A stretch of DNA of 64,000 nucleotides from XYD12-FULL-36-8 sp964391015 (GCA_964391015.1 CAYMKU010000019.1:1-64000), one strand, 5' to 3'. Shown: positions 18,638-27,104, counted from the first letter of the stretch. Notes: generated from the letters alone by a model not told the origin. Program-made: numbers and translations.

Positions 18638-18982
18638 ATGGAAGCACGAGCAGTTTATAGATATATTGGTTCTTCACCGAGGAAAATGCGATTACTTATT
18701 GATCTAATCAGAGGAATGTCGGTTGATAAAGCACTAGATATTTTACATTTTCATCCGAAGCATGCATCAAAAAGTGCAGAGAAAGTTTTACGGTCAGCCG
18801 TTTCAAATCTGATTAATAAAGATGATTCTACTAAGGTTGAAGCATCACATTTATTTGTGAAGGAAGCGTATGTTAATCAAGGACCGACAATTAAAAGAAT
18901 TAGCCCTGCTCCAATGGGGCGTGCTTACAGAATAAGAAAACGATCTTGTCATTTAACTATTGTGGTTTCCACAAAGGAATAA
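18638..18982 (+). CDS. rplV: 50S ribosomal protein L22
   Basis: L22 (114 residues) contributes a beta-hairpin to the exit tunnel, where macrolide-resistance changes map. Here the hairpin region GPTIKRISPAPMGRAYRIRK looks unaltered. The N-terminal RYIGSSPRKMRLLIDLIRG is typical. rpsC follows 13 bases later. Confidence 0.98.
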   Translation: MEARAVYRYIGSSPRKMRLLIDLIRGMSVDKALDILHFHPKHASKSAEKVLRSAVSNLINKDDSTKVEASHLFVKEAYVNQGPTIKRISPAPMGRAYRIRKRSCHLTIVVSTKE

Positions 18983-18995
18983 TTTAGGAGGATTT

Positions 18996-19637
18996 TTGGG
19001 ACAAAAGACTAATCCTGTTGGTTTAAGAGTTGGTGTAATAAGAGGATGGGACTCTAATTGGTACGAAAATAAATCTTACGCATTTAAGCTTAGAGAAGAT
19101 GATAAACTTAGAGATTATGTTAGAAATCGTTTAAAAAAAGCAGGAATATCAAGAATAGTCATTGACCGTACTTCAAAAAATATTATTATTACAATTCATA
19201 CTTCAAGACCAGGAGTTGTGATTGGAAAAAGCGGAAAAGAAATTACACAGCTTGAACAAGAACTTAAGCAAGTTACAGATAAAGATATTAAAGTTCAGAT
19301 TTCTGAAATTAAAAGACCGGAACTAGACGCCTATTTGGTTGCGGAAAATATTGCAAGTCAGCTTGCAGGAAGAGTCTCATTTAGAAGAGCAATGAAAATG
19401 GCAATTACTGCTGCAATGCGAATGGGTGCAGAAGGAATAAGAGTAAAATGTTCCGGACGCTTAGGTGGTGCAGAAATGGCAAGAACTGAACAATATAAAG
19501 AGGGCAGGATTCCTCTTCATACGCTTCGAGCAGATATAGATTATGCTGCCGGCAGAGCCGAGACAATTTATGGTTCGCTCGGAATTAAAGTTTGGGTCTG
19601 TCGCGGCGAAATATTAGGTAAAAGAGTTACAGAATAA
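18996..19637 (+). CDS. rpsC: 30S ribosomal protein S3
   Basis: S3 (213 residues) lines the mRNA entry site and has helicase activity. The TTG at 18996 is chosen as start because AGGAGG lies 4 bases upstream and the protein then begins with the family start MGQKTNPVGLRVG. The longer in-frame start at 18960 would overlap rplV and add 12 non-conserved residues. The KH domain shows GVVIGKSGKEI. The C-terminal domain contains GRLGGAEMARTE. Confidence 0.97.
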   Translation: MGQKTNPVGLRVGVIRGWDSNWYENKSYAFKLREDDKLRDYVRNRLKKAGISRIVIDRTSKNIIITIHTSRPGVVIGKSGKEITQLEQELKQVTDKDIKVQISEIKRPELDAYLVAENIASQLAGRVSFRRAMKMAITAAMRMGAEGIRVKCSGRLGGAEMARTEQYKEGRIPLHTLRADIDYAAGRAETIYGSLGIKVWVCRGEILGKRVTE

Positions 19638-19656
19638 TTTTTGGAGATCATTTATA

Positions 19657-20073
19657 ATGTTAATGCCCAAAAGAGTAAAGTTTAGGAAAGCACAACGCGG
19701 GCGTATGGCAGGCAAAGCTTATCGTGGAAGCTTGGTAGCTTTTGGTGATTTTGGTTTAAAAGCATTAGAGCCGCATTGGATTACAAGTCGGCAGATTGAG
19801 GCATGTAGGGTAGCGCTTTCCAGAAAAATGAAAAGAGATGGAAAGGTCTGGATAAGAGTTTTTCCGGACAAACCAGTTTCCAAAAAGCCACTTGAAACTC
19901 GTATGGGTAAAGGCAAAGGTGCACCGGAATTTTGGGTTGTAGTTATAAAACCAGGTAGAATACTATTTGAGGTAGGTGGTGTATCGCGAGATGTTGCAAC
20001 TGATGCATTGCAACTTTGTGGATATAAACTTCCAATAAAAACTAAAGTCGTGGCTCGTCCTGACTATGAATAA
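19657..20073 (+). CDS. rplP: 50S ribosomal protein L16
   Basis: L16 (138 residues) contacts A-site tRNA and is needed late in 50S assembly. Family landmarks are MLMPKRVKFRKAQRGRMAGK, RVFPDKPVSKKPLETRMGKG and GAPEFWVVVIKPGRILFE. The first ATG gives the usual MLMP start. It lies between rpsC and rpmC in standard order. Confidence 0.99.
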   Translation: MLMPKRVKFRKAQRGRMAGKAYRGSLVAFGDFGLKALEPHWITSRQIEACRVALSRKMKRDGKVWIRVFPDKPVSKKPLETRMGKGKGAPEFWVVVIKPGRILFEVGGVSRDVATDALQLCGYKLPIKTKVVARPDYE

Positions 20074-20087
20074 GTTGTAAGGTAAAT

Positions 20088-20324
20088 ATGAAAATTCAAG
20101 ATATAAGAGAGCTAAAAACTCCAGAGTTAGTCAAGCAAATTGAAGAAGAAAAAAAGAATTTGACGGATTTAAAGTTTGCTCATCAATTAAAACAGCTTAC
20201 GAACACTTCAAAATTGAAAATGTTAAAAAAGGATATTGCTAAAATGCTTACTGTGTTAAATGAAAGATCTCAGGCAGAAAAAAATTCCGTTAAGCCCAAC
20301 TCTAAGGAAGGAGCTAAATCCTAA
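20088..20324 (+). CDS. rpmC: 50S ribosomal protein L29
   Basis: L29 (78 residues) is a two-helix protein at the tunnel exit. The core motif starts with IRELKTPELVKQIEEEKKN and the conserved LKFAHQLKQLTNTSKL follows. The last 15 or so residues are a polar tail beyond the usual 63-65-residue length. It ends 1 base before rpsQ. Confidence 0.96.
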   Translation: MKIQDIRELKTPELVKQIEEEKKNLTDLKFAHQLKQLTNTSKLKMLKKDIAKMLTVLNERSQAEKNSVKPNSKEGAKS

Positions 20325-20325
20325 T

Positions 20326-20583
20326 ATGGAACAACGAGCTTTGCGTAAAACAAGAGTTGGCATTGTTGTCAGTAATAAGATGGAAAAAACAATTACTGTT
20401 GCAATTGAAAGGAAAGTTCAACATCCTATATATAAAAAGTATTTTAAGAAAACTACAAAGCTACTGGCACATGATGAAAAGAGAGAGTGTGGAATTGGTG
20501 ACAAGGTGAAGATAATGGAAACTCGTCCATTAAGTAAACTGAAACGTTGGCGTCTTGTTGAAGTGGTGGAAAAAGCGAAGTAG
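20326..20583 (+). CDS. rpsQ: 30S ribosomal protein S17
   Basis: S17 (85 residues) is a primary 16S rRNA-binding protein with an OB fold. The ATG at 20326 is chosen because it gives the family-length protein starting RALRKTRVGIVVSNKMEKT. An AAGGAAGGAG site lies just upstream. The in-frame start at 20260 would overlap rpmC. Other landmarks are KVQHPIYKKYFKKT and GDKVKIMETRPLSKLKRWRL. Confidence 0.97.
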   Translation: MEQRALRKTRVGIVVSNKMEKTITVAIERKVQHPIYKKYFKKTTKLLAHDEKRECGIGDKVKIMETRPLSKLKRWRLVEVVEKAK

Positions 20584-20607
20584 CTAACCCGAATTGCTGA
20601 GGAAACA

Positions 20608-20976
20608 ATGATTCAAGAAGAAACAAATTTAGTAGTAGCAGATAACTCCGGTGCCAAGAAGGTGAGATGTATCAGAGTTCTTGGTGGCAGTGGCAGGCAA
20701 TATGCGAGTGTTGGCGACCTCATTGTCGTATCTGTAAAAACAGCCATACCCAATGGTACTGTAAAAAAGGGAGAAGTATCTCGAGCAGTTATTGTACGGA
20801 CTAAAAAGGAAGTTCGAAGAAAAGATGGTTCATATATAAGATTCGATGAAAATGCTGCCGTATTGTTAAATCCTCAGAATGAACCAAAAGGAACTAGAAT
20901 TTTTGGTCCAGTTGCTAGAGAATTGAGGGAGAAACAATTTATGAAGATCGTTTCACTTGCTCCTGAAGTTTTATAA
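20608..20976 (+). CDS. rplN: 50S ribosomal protein L14
   Basis: L14 (122 residues) forms an intersubunit bridge and is the docking site of the silencing factor RsfS. It starts MIQEETNLVVADNSGAKKVR and contains VIVRTKKEVRRKDGSYIRF and GTRIFGPVARELR. It is the first gene of the classical spc operon. No promoter or terminator separates it from rpsQ, 24 bases upstream. Confidence 0.99.
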   Translation: MIQEETNLVVADNSGAKKVRCIRVLGGSGRQYASVGDLIVVSVKTAIPNGTVKKGEVSRAVIVRTKKEVRRKDGSYIRFDENAAVLLNPQNEPKGTRIFGPVARELREKQFMKIVSLAPEVL

Positions 20977-20989
20977 GGAAAAATTATAA

Positions 20990-21316
20990 ATGAAGATTCG
21001 CAAAAATGATAATGTAATGGTAATTGCCGGTAATGATAAAGGTAAATCCGGTAAAGTACTTAAAGTTTTTCCATCAGATTCAAGAGTGATTGTTGAAGGA
21101 ATTAACCTTAGAAAAAGACACACAAAACCGAGTCAAAAAAATCCTCAGGGAGGGATTTTGGAGAAAGAAGCATCTATTCATGTTTCTAATGTTATGTTAG
21201 TTGATCCGAAAAATAACACTCCAACCCGTCTTGGGTCTCAAATTATTCTCGATGAAAAAACAAAAAAGAAAAAAAGGATTCGCGTTAGTAGGATTAGCGG
21301 CGAAATGATCCAGTAA
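20990..21316 (+). CDS. rplX: 50S ribosomal protein L24
   Basis: L24 (108 residues) is an assembly initiator that binds the 5' end of 23S rRNA. The KOW motif MVIAGNDKGKSGKVLKVFP is at about residues 9-28. The segments RVIVEGINLRKRHTKP and QGGILEKEASIHVSNVML follow. It is placed between rplN and rplE as usual. Confidence 0.98.
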   Translation: MKIRKNDNVMVIAGNDKGKSGKVLKVFPSDSRVIVEGINLRKRHTKPSQKNPQGGILEKEASIHVSNVMLVDPKNNTPTRLGSQIILDEKTKKKKRIRVSRISGEMIQ

Positions 21317-21335
21317 AAAATAAATTATTATTAAA

Positions 21336-22013
21336 ATGGCTGATAAAAAAACTAAAACAGAAACTTCGGATAAACAAAGTAAAGTAAAAGAATCTAAAGA
21401 TTCCAAAAAAGATTCCAAGAAGACGAAAACTTCTGAAGAGAAGGAAATTAGGATAAAGGTTCGGCTTGCCGATTATTACAAAGCCGAGATTGTCCCTGCT
21501 TTGATGAAAAAGTTTCCTTATACAAGCGTAATGCAAGTACCGAAGCTTCACAAAATAATTGTAAACATGGGTGTTGGAGATGCAGTTACAGATCAAAAAA
21601 TTCTTGAAGAAGCCATTAAGGATTTAGAAACAATTACCGGACAGAAAGCAAGTATAAGAAAATCAAAAAAGGCAATTTCTAATTTCAAACTGCGGGAAGG
21701 TGTAAATATTGGTGCGATGGTTACTCTAAGAAAAGAAAGAATGTTTGAATTTCTTGATAGATTGACAAATATTGCTTTTCCACGTGTTCGAGACTTTAGG
21801 GGATTATCAGACAAATCGTTTGATGGTCATGGAAATTATTCTGTTGGTATTAAGGAACAGATAATTTTTCCTGAAATTAATTTTGATAAAGTGACAAGAG
21901 TTTTCGGTATGGATATTACTTTTGTTACCAGTGCTCCAACAGATAATGAAGCTTATGAATTGCTTCAATCATTTGGAGTTCCATTTAGAAAAAAAGAAAT
22001 TAAATCAGCTTAG
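21336..22013 (+). CDS. rplE: 50S ribosomal protein L5 with a charged N-terminal extension
   Basis: L5 binds 5S rRNA in the central protuberance. The core begins near residue 43 (RLADYYKAEIVPALMKKF) and is complete, with KIIVNMGVGDA and DFRGLSDKSFDGHGNYSVGI. Before it lies a Lys/Ser/Thr/Asp-rich segment of about 42 residues that most L5 proteins (about 180 residues) lack. No alternative start exists between this segment and the core, so the extension appears to be genuinely translated. Its function is unknown; such tails occur in some FCB ribosomal proteins. Confidence 0.96.
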   Translation: MADKKTKTETSDKQSKVKESKDSKKDSKKTKTSEEKEIRIKVRLADYYKAEIVPALMKKFPYTSVMQVPKLHKIIVNMGVGDAVTDQKILEEAIKDLETITGQKASIRKSKKAISNFKLREGVNIGAMVTLRKERMFEFLDRLTNIAFPRVRDFRGLSDKSFDGHGNYSVGIKEQIIFPEINFDKVTRVFGMDITFVTSAPTDNEAYELLQSFGVPFRKKEIKSA

Positions 22014-22025
22014 TAAGGAGATTTA

Positions 22026-22295
22026 GTGGCTAAAACAAGTTCAATTGCTAAGGAAGCACGCAGAAGAAGACTTTGTGAAAAGTATGCAAAGTTAAGAAAA
22101 GAACTTAAAGAAAAGGGAGACTATGATGCACTTCAAAAGCTTCCTAAAAATTCTTCTCCGGTAAGATTGCACAATCGGTGTATGTTTACGGGTAGAGCGA
22201 GAGGTTTTCATAGAAAGTTTGGAGTTTCAAGATTGGTTTTAAGAGAAATGGCTCTTAAAGGTGAAATTCCTGGATTAAAAAAATCAAGCTGGTAA
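22026..22295 (+). CDS. rpsN: 30S ribosomal protein S14 (zinc-free type)
   Basis: S14 (89 residues, GTG start after a GGAG site) belongs to the 30S head. It is the longer form without zinc ligands: only isolated cysteines are present, no CxxC pairs. Family landmarks are LPKNSSPVRLHNRCMFTGRA and GFHRKFGVSRLVLREMAL. It is located between rplE and rpsH. Confidence 0.97.
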   Translation: MAKTSSIAKEARRRRLCEKYAKLRKELKEKGDYDALQKLPKNSSPVRLHNRCMFTGRARGFHRKFGVSRLVLREMALKGEIPGLKKSSW

Positions 22296-22307
22296 CGGAG
22301 GAAAAGA

Positions 22308-22703
22308 ATGCGTGTTACTGATCCAATTTCCGATTTCTTAACTAGAATTAGGAATGCTGTTAAAGCAAAAAAAGTTGTTGTTGAAATTCCTTCATCAAAA
22401 ATGAAACTTGGGTTAGCAGATATACTTAAGAAAAATAATTTTATTGATGATTACTCAGTTATAGAAGACAATAAGCAGAATGTTCTGAAGATTCATCTTC
22501 GTTATCATAATGGAAGCCCTGCTATTACTGGTTTGCAGAGGATAAGCACACCAGGTTTAAAGGTGTATAAGAAAAATGATGAGCTTCCTCGTGTTCTTAA
22601 TGGGTTAGGTGTTGCAATAATCTCAACCTCTAAAGGTTTGCTGACTGATAAGGAAGCACGCAGCAATTCTCTTGGTGGTGAAGTAGTTTGTTTTGTTTGG
22701 TAA
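22308..22703 (+). CDS. rpsH: 30S ribosomal protein S8
   Basis: S8 (131 residues) binds the central domain of 16S rRNA. In enterobacteria it represses the spc operon. It starts VTDPISDFLTRIRNAVKAKK and ends with the conserved LGVAIISTSKGLLTDKEAR and GGEVVCFVW. AGGAAAA lies before the ATG. Confidence 0.99.
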   Translation: MRVTDPISDFLTRIRNAVKAKKVVVEIPSSKMKLGLADILKKNNFIDDYSVIEDNKQNVLKIHLRYHNGSPAITGLQRISTPGLKVYKKNDELPRVLNGLGVAIISTSKGLLTDKEARSNSLGGEVVCFVW

Positions 22704-22726
22704 TTTTAAAAATTGGAGTTTAAAAA

Positions 22727-23266
22727 GTGTCTAGAGTTGGTAAAAAACTGATAACAATTCCTAAAGGTGTTACGGTTACTAAAAATGAAAATGTTATTAA
22801 AGTAAAAGGGCCTAAAGGCGAATTACAAACTGAGGTTCACAATAACATTAAGGTTGAAATTAAAGATGGTGAATTATCAGTTCAAAGGCCGGATGATTTG
22901 AAATTAAATAAATCTTTACATGGTTTAACACGTGCTTTAATTCAAAACATGATTAAGGGTGTTACTGAACAGTTTCAAAAGACATTAGAGATTGTCGGTG
23001 TAGGTTATAAAGCTGAGCAAAAAGGTGAAAACCTCTTGATAAATATTGGCTATTCTCATCCGATTTATTTTATGCCCCCAGCAGGAATTTCTGTGCAGGC
23101 ACCAGCTCCAAACCAAGTCGTTATTACAGGAATTGATAAACAGTTGGTTGGAATGGTCGCAGCAAAAATCAGATCATTTAGGAAACCTGAGCCGTACAAG
23201 GGAAAAGGGATCAAATATTCTAATGAACAAATCATTAGAAAAGCCGGTAAGACAGCTGGTAAATAA
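22727..23266 (+). CDS. rplF: 50S ribosomal protein L6
   Basis: L6 (179 residues, GTG start) has two similar domains and binds near the sarcin-ricin loop. It begins SRVGKKLITIPKGV and ends with the conserved KPEPYKGKGIKYSNEQIIRK and the GK-rich tail. It follows rpsH by 23 bases and precedes rplR by 22. Confidence 0.99.
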   Translation: MSRVGKKLITIPKGVTVTKNENVIKVKGPKGELQTEVHNNIKVEIKDGELSVQRPDDLKLNKSLHGLTRALIQNMIKGVTEQFQKTLEIVGVGYKAEQKGENLLINIGYSHPIYFMPPAGISVQAPAPNQVVITGIDKQLVGMVAAKIRSFRKPEPYKGKGIKYSNEQIIRKAGKTAGK

Positions 23267-23288
23267 TTAAAAGTTTTGGAAAATAAAG

Positions 23289-23654
23289 ATGATTAAAAAA
23301 AATAAAAATATCAGACTTCGTTCAAAGATTAAAATCAGACACAAAATATCGGGTGCGAAAGAAAAACCCAGATTAACTGTGTACAGAAGTTTGAATAATA
23401 TTTACGCACAATTGATAGACGATTCAGAGGGCAACACTTTAGTTTCTGCTTCTTCACTTTCAAAAGAATTGATAGAAGAATTAAAGGGCTCTAAAGGAAA
23501 AATCAATAAGGGCAAAATAGTTGGTAAGCTTGTTGCGAAAAAAGCTTTGGAAAAAAATATTTCCCAAGTTGTGTTTGATCGAAATGGTTACCGATATCAT
23601 GGTAGAGTAAAAGCCATTGCAGATGGTGCTCGTGAGGGAGGTTTAAAATTTTAA
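23289..23654 (+). CDS. rplR: 50S ribosomal protein L18
   Basis: L18 (121 residues) binds 5S rRNA with L5. The basic N terminus contains RLRSKIKIRHKISG. The body has PRLTVYRSLNNIYAQLIDD and ends with the family-typical FDRNGYRYHGRVKAIADGAR and GLKF. The tRNA-Gln gene starts 19 bases after its stop. Confidence 0.98.
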   Translation: MIKKNKNIRLRSKIKIRHKISGAKEKPRLTVYRSLNNIYAQLIDDSEGNTLVSASSLSKELIEELKGSKGKINKGKIVGKLVAKKALEKNISQVVFDRNGYRYHGRVKAIADGAREGGLKF

Positions 23655-23673
23655 CCTCGATTGATTTTGAGAT

Positions 23674-23744
23674 TGCCGGGTCGTCTAATGGCAGGACTAC
23701 GCCCTTTGGAGGCGTCTGTAGAGGTTCGAATCCTCTCCCGGCAG
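23674..23744 (+). tRNA. trnQ: tRNA-Gln (UUG anticodon) inside the spc operon
   Basis: This is a complete 71-base cloverleaf. Acceptor strands TGCCGGG (23674-23680) and CCCGGCA (23737-23743) pair perfectly, with discriminator G at 23744. The anticodon stem is ACGCC/GGCGT around loop CTTTGGA, giving anticodon TTG for Gln. The T arm is GAGG/CCTC around TTCGAAT. CCA is not encoded. It lies on the same strand in the 147-base gap between rplR and rpsE, so it is probably cut out of the ribosomal protein transcript. Confidence 0.96.
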
Positions 23745-23801
23745 CAGATGAATAAGCCAGCAATTAATTTTTATCTAATTTTTAATAGGTAGCGTTTTCG
23801 A

Positions 23802-24311
23802 ATGGAACATAAAACAATTAAAGGAACTGACATCGAAGGATTGAAAGAAAAGGTAGTCCACATCAACCGTGTTGCAAAGGTTGTAAAAGGTGGAAGAAGA
23901 TTTAGCTTTAATGCAATTGTTGTTGTCGGTAATGGGAATGGAACCGTTGGCGTTGGTTTAGGTAAAGCAAATGAGGTTACTGATGCTATTTCAAAAGGTG
24001 TTGACGATGCTAAAAAAAGTTTAGTCAAGGTTAGAGTTTATAGGGGTACAATTCCCCATGAAATCATTGGAAAATATGGTGCGGGAAAAGTTTTGATTAA
24101 ACCTGCTTCTCCTGGAACTGGATTAATAGCTGGCGGTGGTGTTCGAGCTGTTTTGGAATCAGCTGGTGTTCAGGATGTTTTAACAAAATCACTTGGCTCA
24201 AGCAATCCTCATAATCAAGTTAAGGCAACATTAAATGCTTTGCTTTCATTAGTTGATCCAAAAAAGATGGCAGCAAAAAGGAAAATGGAAGTTAAGGAAT
24301 TATTTATTTAA
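23802..24311 (+). CDS. rpsE: 30S ribosomal protein S5
   Basis: S5 (169 residues) lies at the mRNA entry and affects decoding fidelity. The N-terminal dsRNA-binding fold has VVHINRVAKVVKGGRRFSF. The conserved VVGNGNGTVGVGLGKANEV and the C-terminal GTGLIAGGGVRAVLESAG follow. The preceding gap is unusually long for this operon because it holds the tRNA-Gln gene. No strong Shine-Dalgarno sequence is seen. Confidence 0.98.
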   Translation: MEHKTIKGTDIEGLKEKVVHINRVAKVVKGGRRFSFNAIVVVGNGNGTVGVGLGKANEVTDAISKGVDDAKKSLVKVRVYRGTIPHEIIGKYGAGKVLIKPASPGTGLIAGGGVRAVLESAGVQDVLTKSLGSSNPHNQVKATLNALLSLVDPKKMAAKRKMEVKELFI

Positions 24312-24324
24312 ATATTGATCTGAT

Positions 24325-24510
24325 ATGACTAAATTAAAATTAACGCAGGTTCGTAGTATCATTGATAGGCCTAATAACCAAAAATTGGTAATTAAAGCAT
24401 TAGGTTTAGGTAGACCTAATTGGGAAAAAATGCATAATGATACTCCTCAAATCAGAGGGATGGTCCAAAAAGTAAAGCATCTAGTTAAAGTTGAAGAAAT
24501 TAAAGATTAA
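24325..24510 (+). CDS. rpmD: 50S ribosomal protein L30
   Basis: L30 (61 residues) is a small 50S protein. It shows the family pattern KLTQVRSIIDRPNNQKLVIK, followed by LGRPNWEKMHNDTPQIRGMV, where this lineage has changes in the usual KMNHTV segment. It is located between rpsE and rplO, as in most bacteria that keep rpmD. Confidence 0.96.
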   Translation: MTKLKLTQVRSIIDRPNNQKLVIKALGLGRPNWEKMHNDTPQIRGMVQKVKHLVKVEEIKD

Positions 24511-24526
24511 AAATTAAGTTGAGATT

Positions 24527-24985
24527 ATGGATATTCTAAGCAATTTAAAGTACGCTGGTGGTTCAAGAAAAAACCGGAAACGGGTTGGCAGAGGAGAAGG
24601 TTCAGGACATGGCGGCACTTCGGTTAGAGGTATGAATGGACAGCGTTCAAGATCTGGCTCTAAAAAGAAATCTTGGTTTGAAGGTGGTCAAATGCCTTTA
24701 CAAAGAAGAATTCCTAAATATGGGTTTACTAATCATTCAAGAGTGGAATATCAAGTTGTTAACTTAGAAGATATTCAAAAATTAATTGATGAGAAGAAAT
24801 TAGCGTCTGAAGTAATAAATCCCGAATTATTAAAAAAATTAGGATTGATATCCACAATTAGACGACCGGTTAAAATATTAGGAAATGGTGACATCAAAGC
24901 AAAACTTCAGTTAGAAGCAAATAGTTTTAGCAAATCCGCAAAAGAAAAAGTTGAAACATCAGGCGGAACAATAAAAAAGATTTGA
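24527..24985 (+). CDS. rplO: 50S ribosomal protein L15
   Basis: L15 (152 residues) has a long glycine/arginine-rich N-terminal extension into the 50S core: GSRKNRKRVGRGEGSGHGGT, followed by GGQMPLQRRIPKYGF. A globular C-terminal domain follows. It precedes secY by 10 bases, the conserved rplO-secY pair. Confidence 0.98.
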   Translation: MDILSNLKYAGGSRKNRKRVGRGEGSGHGGTSVRGMNGQRSRSGSKKKSWFEGGQMPLQRRIPKYGFTNHSRVEYQVVNLEDIQKLIDEKKLASEVINPELLKKLGLISTIRRPVKILGNGDIKAKLQLEANSFSKSAKEKVETSGGTIKKI

Positions 24986-24995
24986 GTAATCCCTA

Positions 24996-26333
24996 ATGTC
25001 CAGATTTACAGATACCTTCAGAAATATTTTTAAGATACACGAACTTAGACAACGTATTATTTATACGTTGGTTTTGCTTTTGATAGTTCGAGTTGGTGCG
25101 CATATTACTCTTCCCGGCATAGATTCCGGATTGTTATCAGAGGCAATGAAGAATCAAACATCCGATAATTTATTCGGATTATATGATTTATTTGTTGGCG
25201 GTGCTTTTTCCAATGCTGCAATATTTGCTTTGGGAATAATGCCTTATATCTCTGCTTCGATAATTCTTCAATTATTGGGTGCAGTTGTTCCTTACTTTCA
25301 AAAACTTCAGCAGGAAGGTGAAGAAGGCAGAAAGAAAATAACTCAATTAACACGTTATGGCACAGTGTTAATCTCTGCCATGCAAGCTTGGGGAGTTACA
25401 ATTCGATTGTACAATCTTAATCTTCGAGGGATGCCAATTATCCCAGAGCCAATTCAGGGTATGGGCTGGACAATTAGCACAATTGTCGTGCTAACTGCCG
25501 GAACAATTTTTATGATGTGGCTAGGTGAACAAATAACAGAAAAGGGAATTGGAAATGGTATATCACTTATTATTTTTATAGGAATTATTAACAGATTTCC
25601 TTTTGCTATTCTCGATGAATACAGATTAATATCGGCTGGTACGCGAAGTATTATTATTGAAATTATTATTTTAATATTTATGGTTCTCATAATTGCAGGT
25701 GTAGTTTTAGTTACACAAGGCACAAGGAGAATACCAGTTCAATATGCTAAGCGTGTTGTTGGAAGGAAAGTTTATGGTGGTGTAACTCAATACATCCCTT
25801 TGCGAGTAAATACGGCAGGAGTTATGCCGATTATTTTTGCTCAATCAATTATGTTTATTCCGAATACGGTTTTATCATTCTTTCCCAATAATGATTTTTT
25901 ACAGACAATTAATTCGTATTTTCATTATCGATCGGCTATTTATTCGATTATCTATGCGATTATGATAGTGTTCTTCACTTATTTTTATACTGCCATCGCA
26001 TTCAACCCCAAAGATGTTGCTGACAATATGAAAAAACAGGGTGGGTTTATTCCCGGAATCAGACCTGGGAAACAAACATCTGATTTTATAGACAATATTT
26101 TGACTAAAATTACTCTTCCAGGCTCATTCTTTTTAGCAATAATTGCAATTCTCCCTGCTTTTGTTTCGGCTTGGGGAGTTTCAGGACAATTTGCGCAATT
26201 TTTTGGCGGGACAAGTTTATTAATTGTTGTTGGTGTTGCGTTGGATACACTGCAGCAAATAGAATCTCATTTGTTGATGAGACATTACGATGGTTTTATG
26301 AAATCAGGAAAAATTAAAGGTAGAAGATATTAA
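24996..26333 (+). CDS. secY: Preprotein translocase subunit SecY
   Basis: SecY (445 residues) is the protein-conducting channel of the inner membrane and works with SecE, encoded at the start of the window. Ten membrane segments can be traced. They include the plug region after the first (GSGL-like loop with LPGIDSGLL) and ALGIMPYISASIILQLL. The cytoplasmic loops bearing EKGIGNGISLIIF and NPKDVADNMKKQGGFIPGIR are present. The gene closes the spc operon proper. Confidence 0.98.
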   Translation: MSRFTDTFRNIFKIHELRQRIIYTLVLLLIVRVGAHITLPGIDSGLLSEAMKNQTSDNLFGLYDLFVGGAFSNAAIFALGIMPYISASIILQLLGAVVPYFQKLQQEGEEGRKKITQLTRYGTVLISAMQAWGVTIRLYNLNLRGMPIIPEPIQGMGWTISTIVVLTAGTIFMMWLGEQITEKGIGNGISLIIFIGIINRFPFAILDEYRLISAGTRSIIIEIIILIFMVLIIAGVVLVTQGTRRIPVQYAKRVVGRKVYGGVTQYIPLRVNTAGVMPIIFAQSIMFIPNTVLSFFPNNDFLQTINSYFHYRSAIYSIIYAIMIVFFTYFYTAIAFNPKDVADNMKKQGGFIPGIRPGKQTSDFIDNILTKITLPGSFFLAIIAILPAFVSAWGVSGQFAQFFGGTSLLIVVGVALDTLQQIESHLLMRHYDGFMKSGKIKGRRY

Positions 26334-26342
26334 TTTTTTTCT

Positions 26343-27104
26343 GTGATATACATAAAGACAAAAAAAGAAATTGATTTTATTAGAGAAAGCTGTAGAATAG
26401 TTGCAGAGACATTGAAGTTAGTCGCGAGTAATATTCGTCCAGGTGTCATAACAATAGATTTAGATAATGTTGCTGAAGAATATATTTTGAGTAATAATGC
26501 CAAGGCAGCATTCAAGGGTTATTCGCAAGCAGGTTCTTATGATTATCCGGCTTCAATTTGTGTCTCAATAGATGATGAAGTAGTTCATGGAATCCCTGGT
26601 AATCGTGTTCTTAAAGAAGGTGAATTAGTATCAATTGATGTTGGTGTATTAAAAAACGGATATTATGGCGATGCTGCAATGTCAGTTCCCGTTGGTGAAA
26701 TTTCCAATGATAAAAAAAAATTGTTGGATATAACCAACAAAGCTTTATATGAAGGAATAAGTCAAGCACAGCCAGGCAATCGTGTTCATGATATATCATT
26801 TGCTATTCAGAGTTTTGTTGAAGCAAATGGTTTTTCAGTAGTTAGAGATTTATGTGGGCATGGAGTTGGCAAATTTCTTCACGAAGAACCAGCAGTTCCA
26901 AATTATGGTGAGAGGAAAACAGGTCCGAAGTTGAAAAATGGAATGACACTTGCAATCGAGCCAATGGTTAATGCCGGCAGTTATAAAGTTAAAACTGCAA
27001 AAGATGGCTGGACAGTTTTAACTCAAGATGGTTTACCATCAGCACATTTTGAACATACGATTTTTGTTACTAACGGATCACCTGAAATCTTAACAGTTTG
27101 TTAA
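26343..27104 (+). CDS. map: Type I methionine aminopeptidase
   Basis: This enzyme removes the N-terminal Met from nascent proteins using a dinuclear metal site. It has 253 residues with a GTG start. Metal ligands are recognisable: the two Asp in SIDVGVLKNGYYGDAAMS, His in GHGVGKFLHEEP, Glu in GMTLAIEPMV and Glu in HFEHTIFVT. The substrate-contact His lies in VVHGIPG. Its stop overlaps the infA start as TAATG, coupling the two genes. secY-map-infA-rpmJ is a widely conserved order. Confidence 0.97.
   Translation: MIYIKTKKEIDFIRESCRIVAETLKLVASNIRPGVITIDLDNVAEEYILSNNAKAAFKGYSQAGSYDYPASICVSIDDEVVHGIPGNRVLKEGELVSIDVGVLKNGYYGDAAMSVPVGEISNDKKKLLDITNKALYEGISQAQPGNRVHDISFAIQSFVEANGFSVVRDLCGHGVGKFLHEEPAVPNYGERKTGPKLKNGMTLAIEPMVNAGSYKVKTAKDGWTVLTQDGLPSAHFEHTIFVTNGSPEILTVC

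Noticed and set aside
18960..18995. Longer rpsC start overlapping rplV
   Set aside because: The added residues are not conserved, while TTG at 18996 has AGGAGG immediately upstream and gives the universal S3 start.
20260..20325. Longer rpsQ start overlapping rpmC
   Set aside because: The extra 22 residues are the rpmC 3' end read in another frame. ATG at 20326 gives the normal S17 length and has a good binding site.
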